Source: JBFLVQ01 sp040758525
GTDB taxonomy: Bacteria > Acidobacteriota > Blastocatellia > Chloracidobacteriales > JADJPF01
Direction: 5' to 3'
DNA length: 6,124 bases
Assembly (NCBI GenBank): GCA_040758525.1
Contig: JBFLVQ010000586.1
Location: forward strand, 1-6,124
This document shows positions 5,718 to 6,124 of this stretch, in pieces. A program made the translations under genes and the position numbers. The first letter of the stretch is position 1. Every line of letters begins with the position of its first letter. The notes beneath the pieces were generated by a model, which was given only the letters and a program-made list of their open reading frames with translations, was not told the origin of the DNA and made no database searches.

Positions 5718-5733
5718 GGTCATACATCATATT

Positions 5734-5832
5734 TAGGTTGCGCGACAGAGTGAAGGGTAAAATCGTAGTGTAGCAAAGGACCGTTTGAAGAACTCCACCT
5801 GGTTGTTCGTTAAATGGTGATTTTGCGACCTA
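5734..5832 (+). repeat. Inverted-repeat-bounded ~99-base stretch, structured RNA or small element
   Basis: TAGGTTGC (5734-5741) and GCGACCTA (5825-5832) are inverted repeats with one G-U pair. Inside them AAAATC (5759-5764) pairs with GATTTT (5819-5824), which directly abuts the outer right arm. CACC (5796-5799) can pair with GGTG (5816-5819) as an alternative. It could be a structured leader for the downstream frame, a terminator-like structure, or the remnant of a small mobile element. No target duplication is evident. Confidence 0.3.
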
Positions 5833-5849
5833 TAAATCTGATCTATACT

Positions 5850-6124
5850 ATGATTATGGCTAGGTGGAAGGTTATAAATGAATTCTTGCCTAAGCGTTGT
5901 GAAGTCTGCCATCAAGCAGATCGCTTCGATCCACAGACAAACCATTGCTCGCGTTGTTTTAGTGTACATACAAGTAAGATCAGTTTAACAATTCAAACTC
6001 AAAATGACTTATATAAGCAGCCCTTTTTCCGATCACCAAAAGAAATATTAAGTATAGCCAAATTTTGGTGGAGGTCGATGCAACTAACGTTCGGGAGTTC
6101 ACCGACACGAAGGCTAACTGCCAA
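5850..6124 (+). CDS. Zinc-ribbon-like protein of unknown function (partial, runs off the right edge)
   Basis: A frame with no stop from an ATG at 5850 to the window end gives 91 codons. Early on it has CEVC (17-20) and CSRC (33-36), i.e. CxxC-12-CxxC, which suggests a treble-clef or zinc-ribbon metal site. The start RWKVINEFLPKRCEVCHQ looks protein-like. Past residue 75 the text becomes arginine- and serine-rich and less convincing. Other in-frame starts are ATG 5856 and ATG 5814, the latter inside the inverted-repeat stretch; none has a clear Shine-Dalgarno site. A reverse-strand frame overlaps this region but shows no motif. Function is unknown; it may be a complete gene start or a fragment. 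Confidence 0.5.
   Translation, partial: MIMARWKVINEFLPKRCEVCHQADRFDPQTNHCSRCFSVHTSKISLTIQTQNDLYKQPFFRSPKEILSIAKFWWRSMQLTFGSSPTRRLTA

Noticed and set aside
5733..5969. Minus-strand 78-codon frame overlapping the zinc-ribbon-like frame, with a stretch (NNQVEFFKRS) loosely like a transposase
   Set aside because: The resemblance covers about ten residues, there is no DDE or HTH motif, and the frame spans the inverted-repeat stretch. The plus-strand CxxC frame explains the region better.

Overview
The window most likely comes from a Gram-negative bacterium, probably a proteobacterium. It shows a Sec-type signal peptide, a probable lipoprotein signal, an inner-membrane CNNM/CorC-type protein, NarL/LuxR-type regulator architecture and mostly clear Shine-Dalgarno sites. 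Base composition looks moderately AT-rich. Nothing allows a genus-level placement, and I see no rRNA, tRNA, CRISPR array or intact insertion sequence.

Left part (1-2262, all on the minus strand): the 5' part of a gene for an exported or lipid-anchored SUMF1/FGE-like protein (starts at 647, runs off the left edge). Upstream of it is a 441-residue CNNM/DUF21-CBS-CorC_HlyC membrane protein. A G:U-rich hairpin with a short U-run (781-810) separates the two genes and probably terminates the upstream transcript. A second, perfect hairpin lies beside it.

Middle part (2263-4755, plus strand): a degenerate copy (in-frame TAA) followed by two intact copies of an unrecognised ~70-residue protein family. 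The intact pair overlaps by ATGA. Next come a secreted tetratricopeptide-repeat protein, a ~270-base stretch that may hold gene debris, and a 77-residue hypothetical protein. The three tandem paralogues are the most original feature of the window: they share ExxR[LF]xxDFxx[YF] and TPxxGxY and match no family I can name.

Right part (4756-6124): a stand-alone LuxR-type HTH protein (minus) is divergent from a small single-RRM RNA-binding protein (plus). Between them is a perfect CAGGTA-N6-TACCTG inverted repeat. Downstream lie a structured, inverted-repeat-bounded stretch and the start of an open frame with a CxxC-CxxC zinc-ribbon-like motif that runs off the right edge.

No single pathway unites these genes. 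The likely co-transcribed unit is the small-paralogue pair, perhaps with the TPR gene 47 bases downstream. The remainder look like independently transcribed housekeeping and regulatory genes in a region with signs of gene decay.
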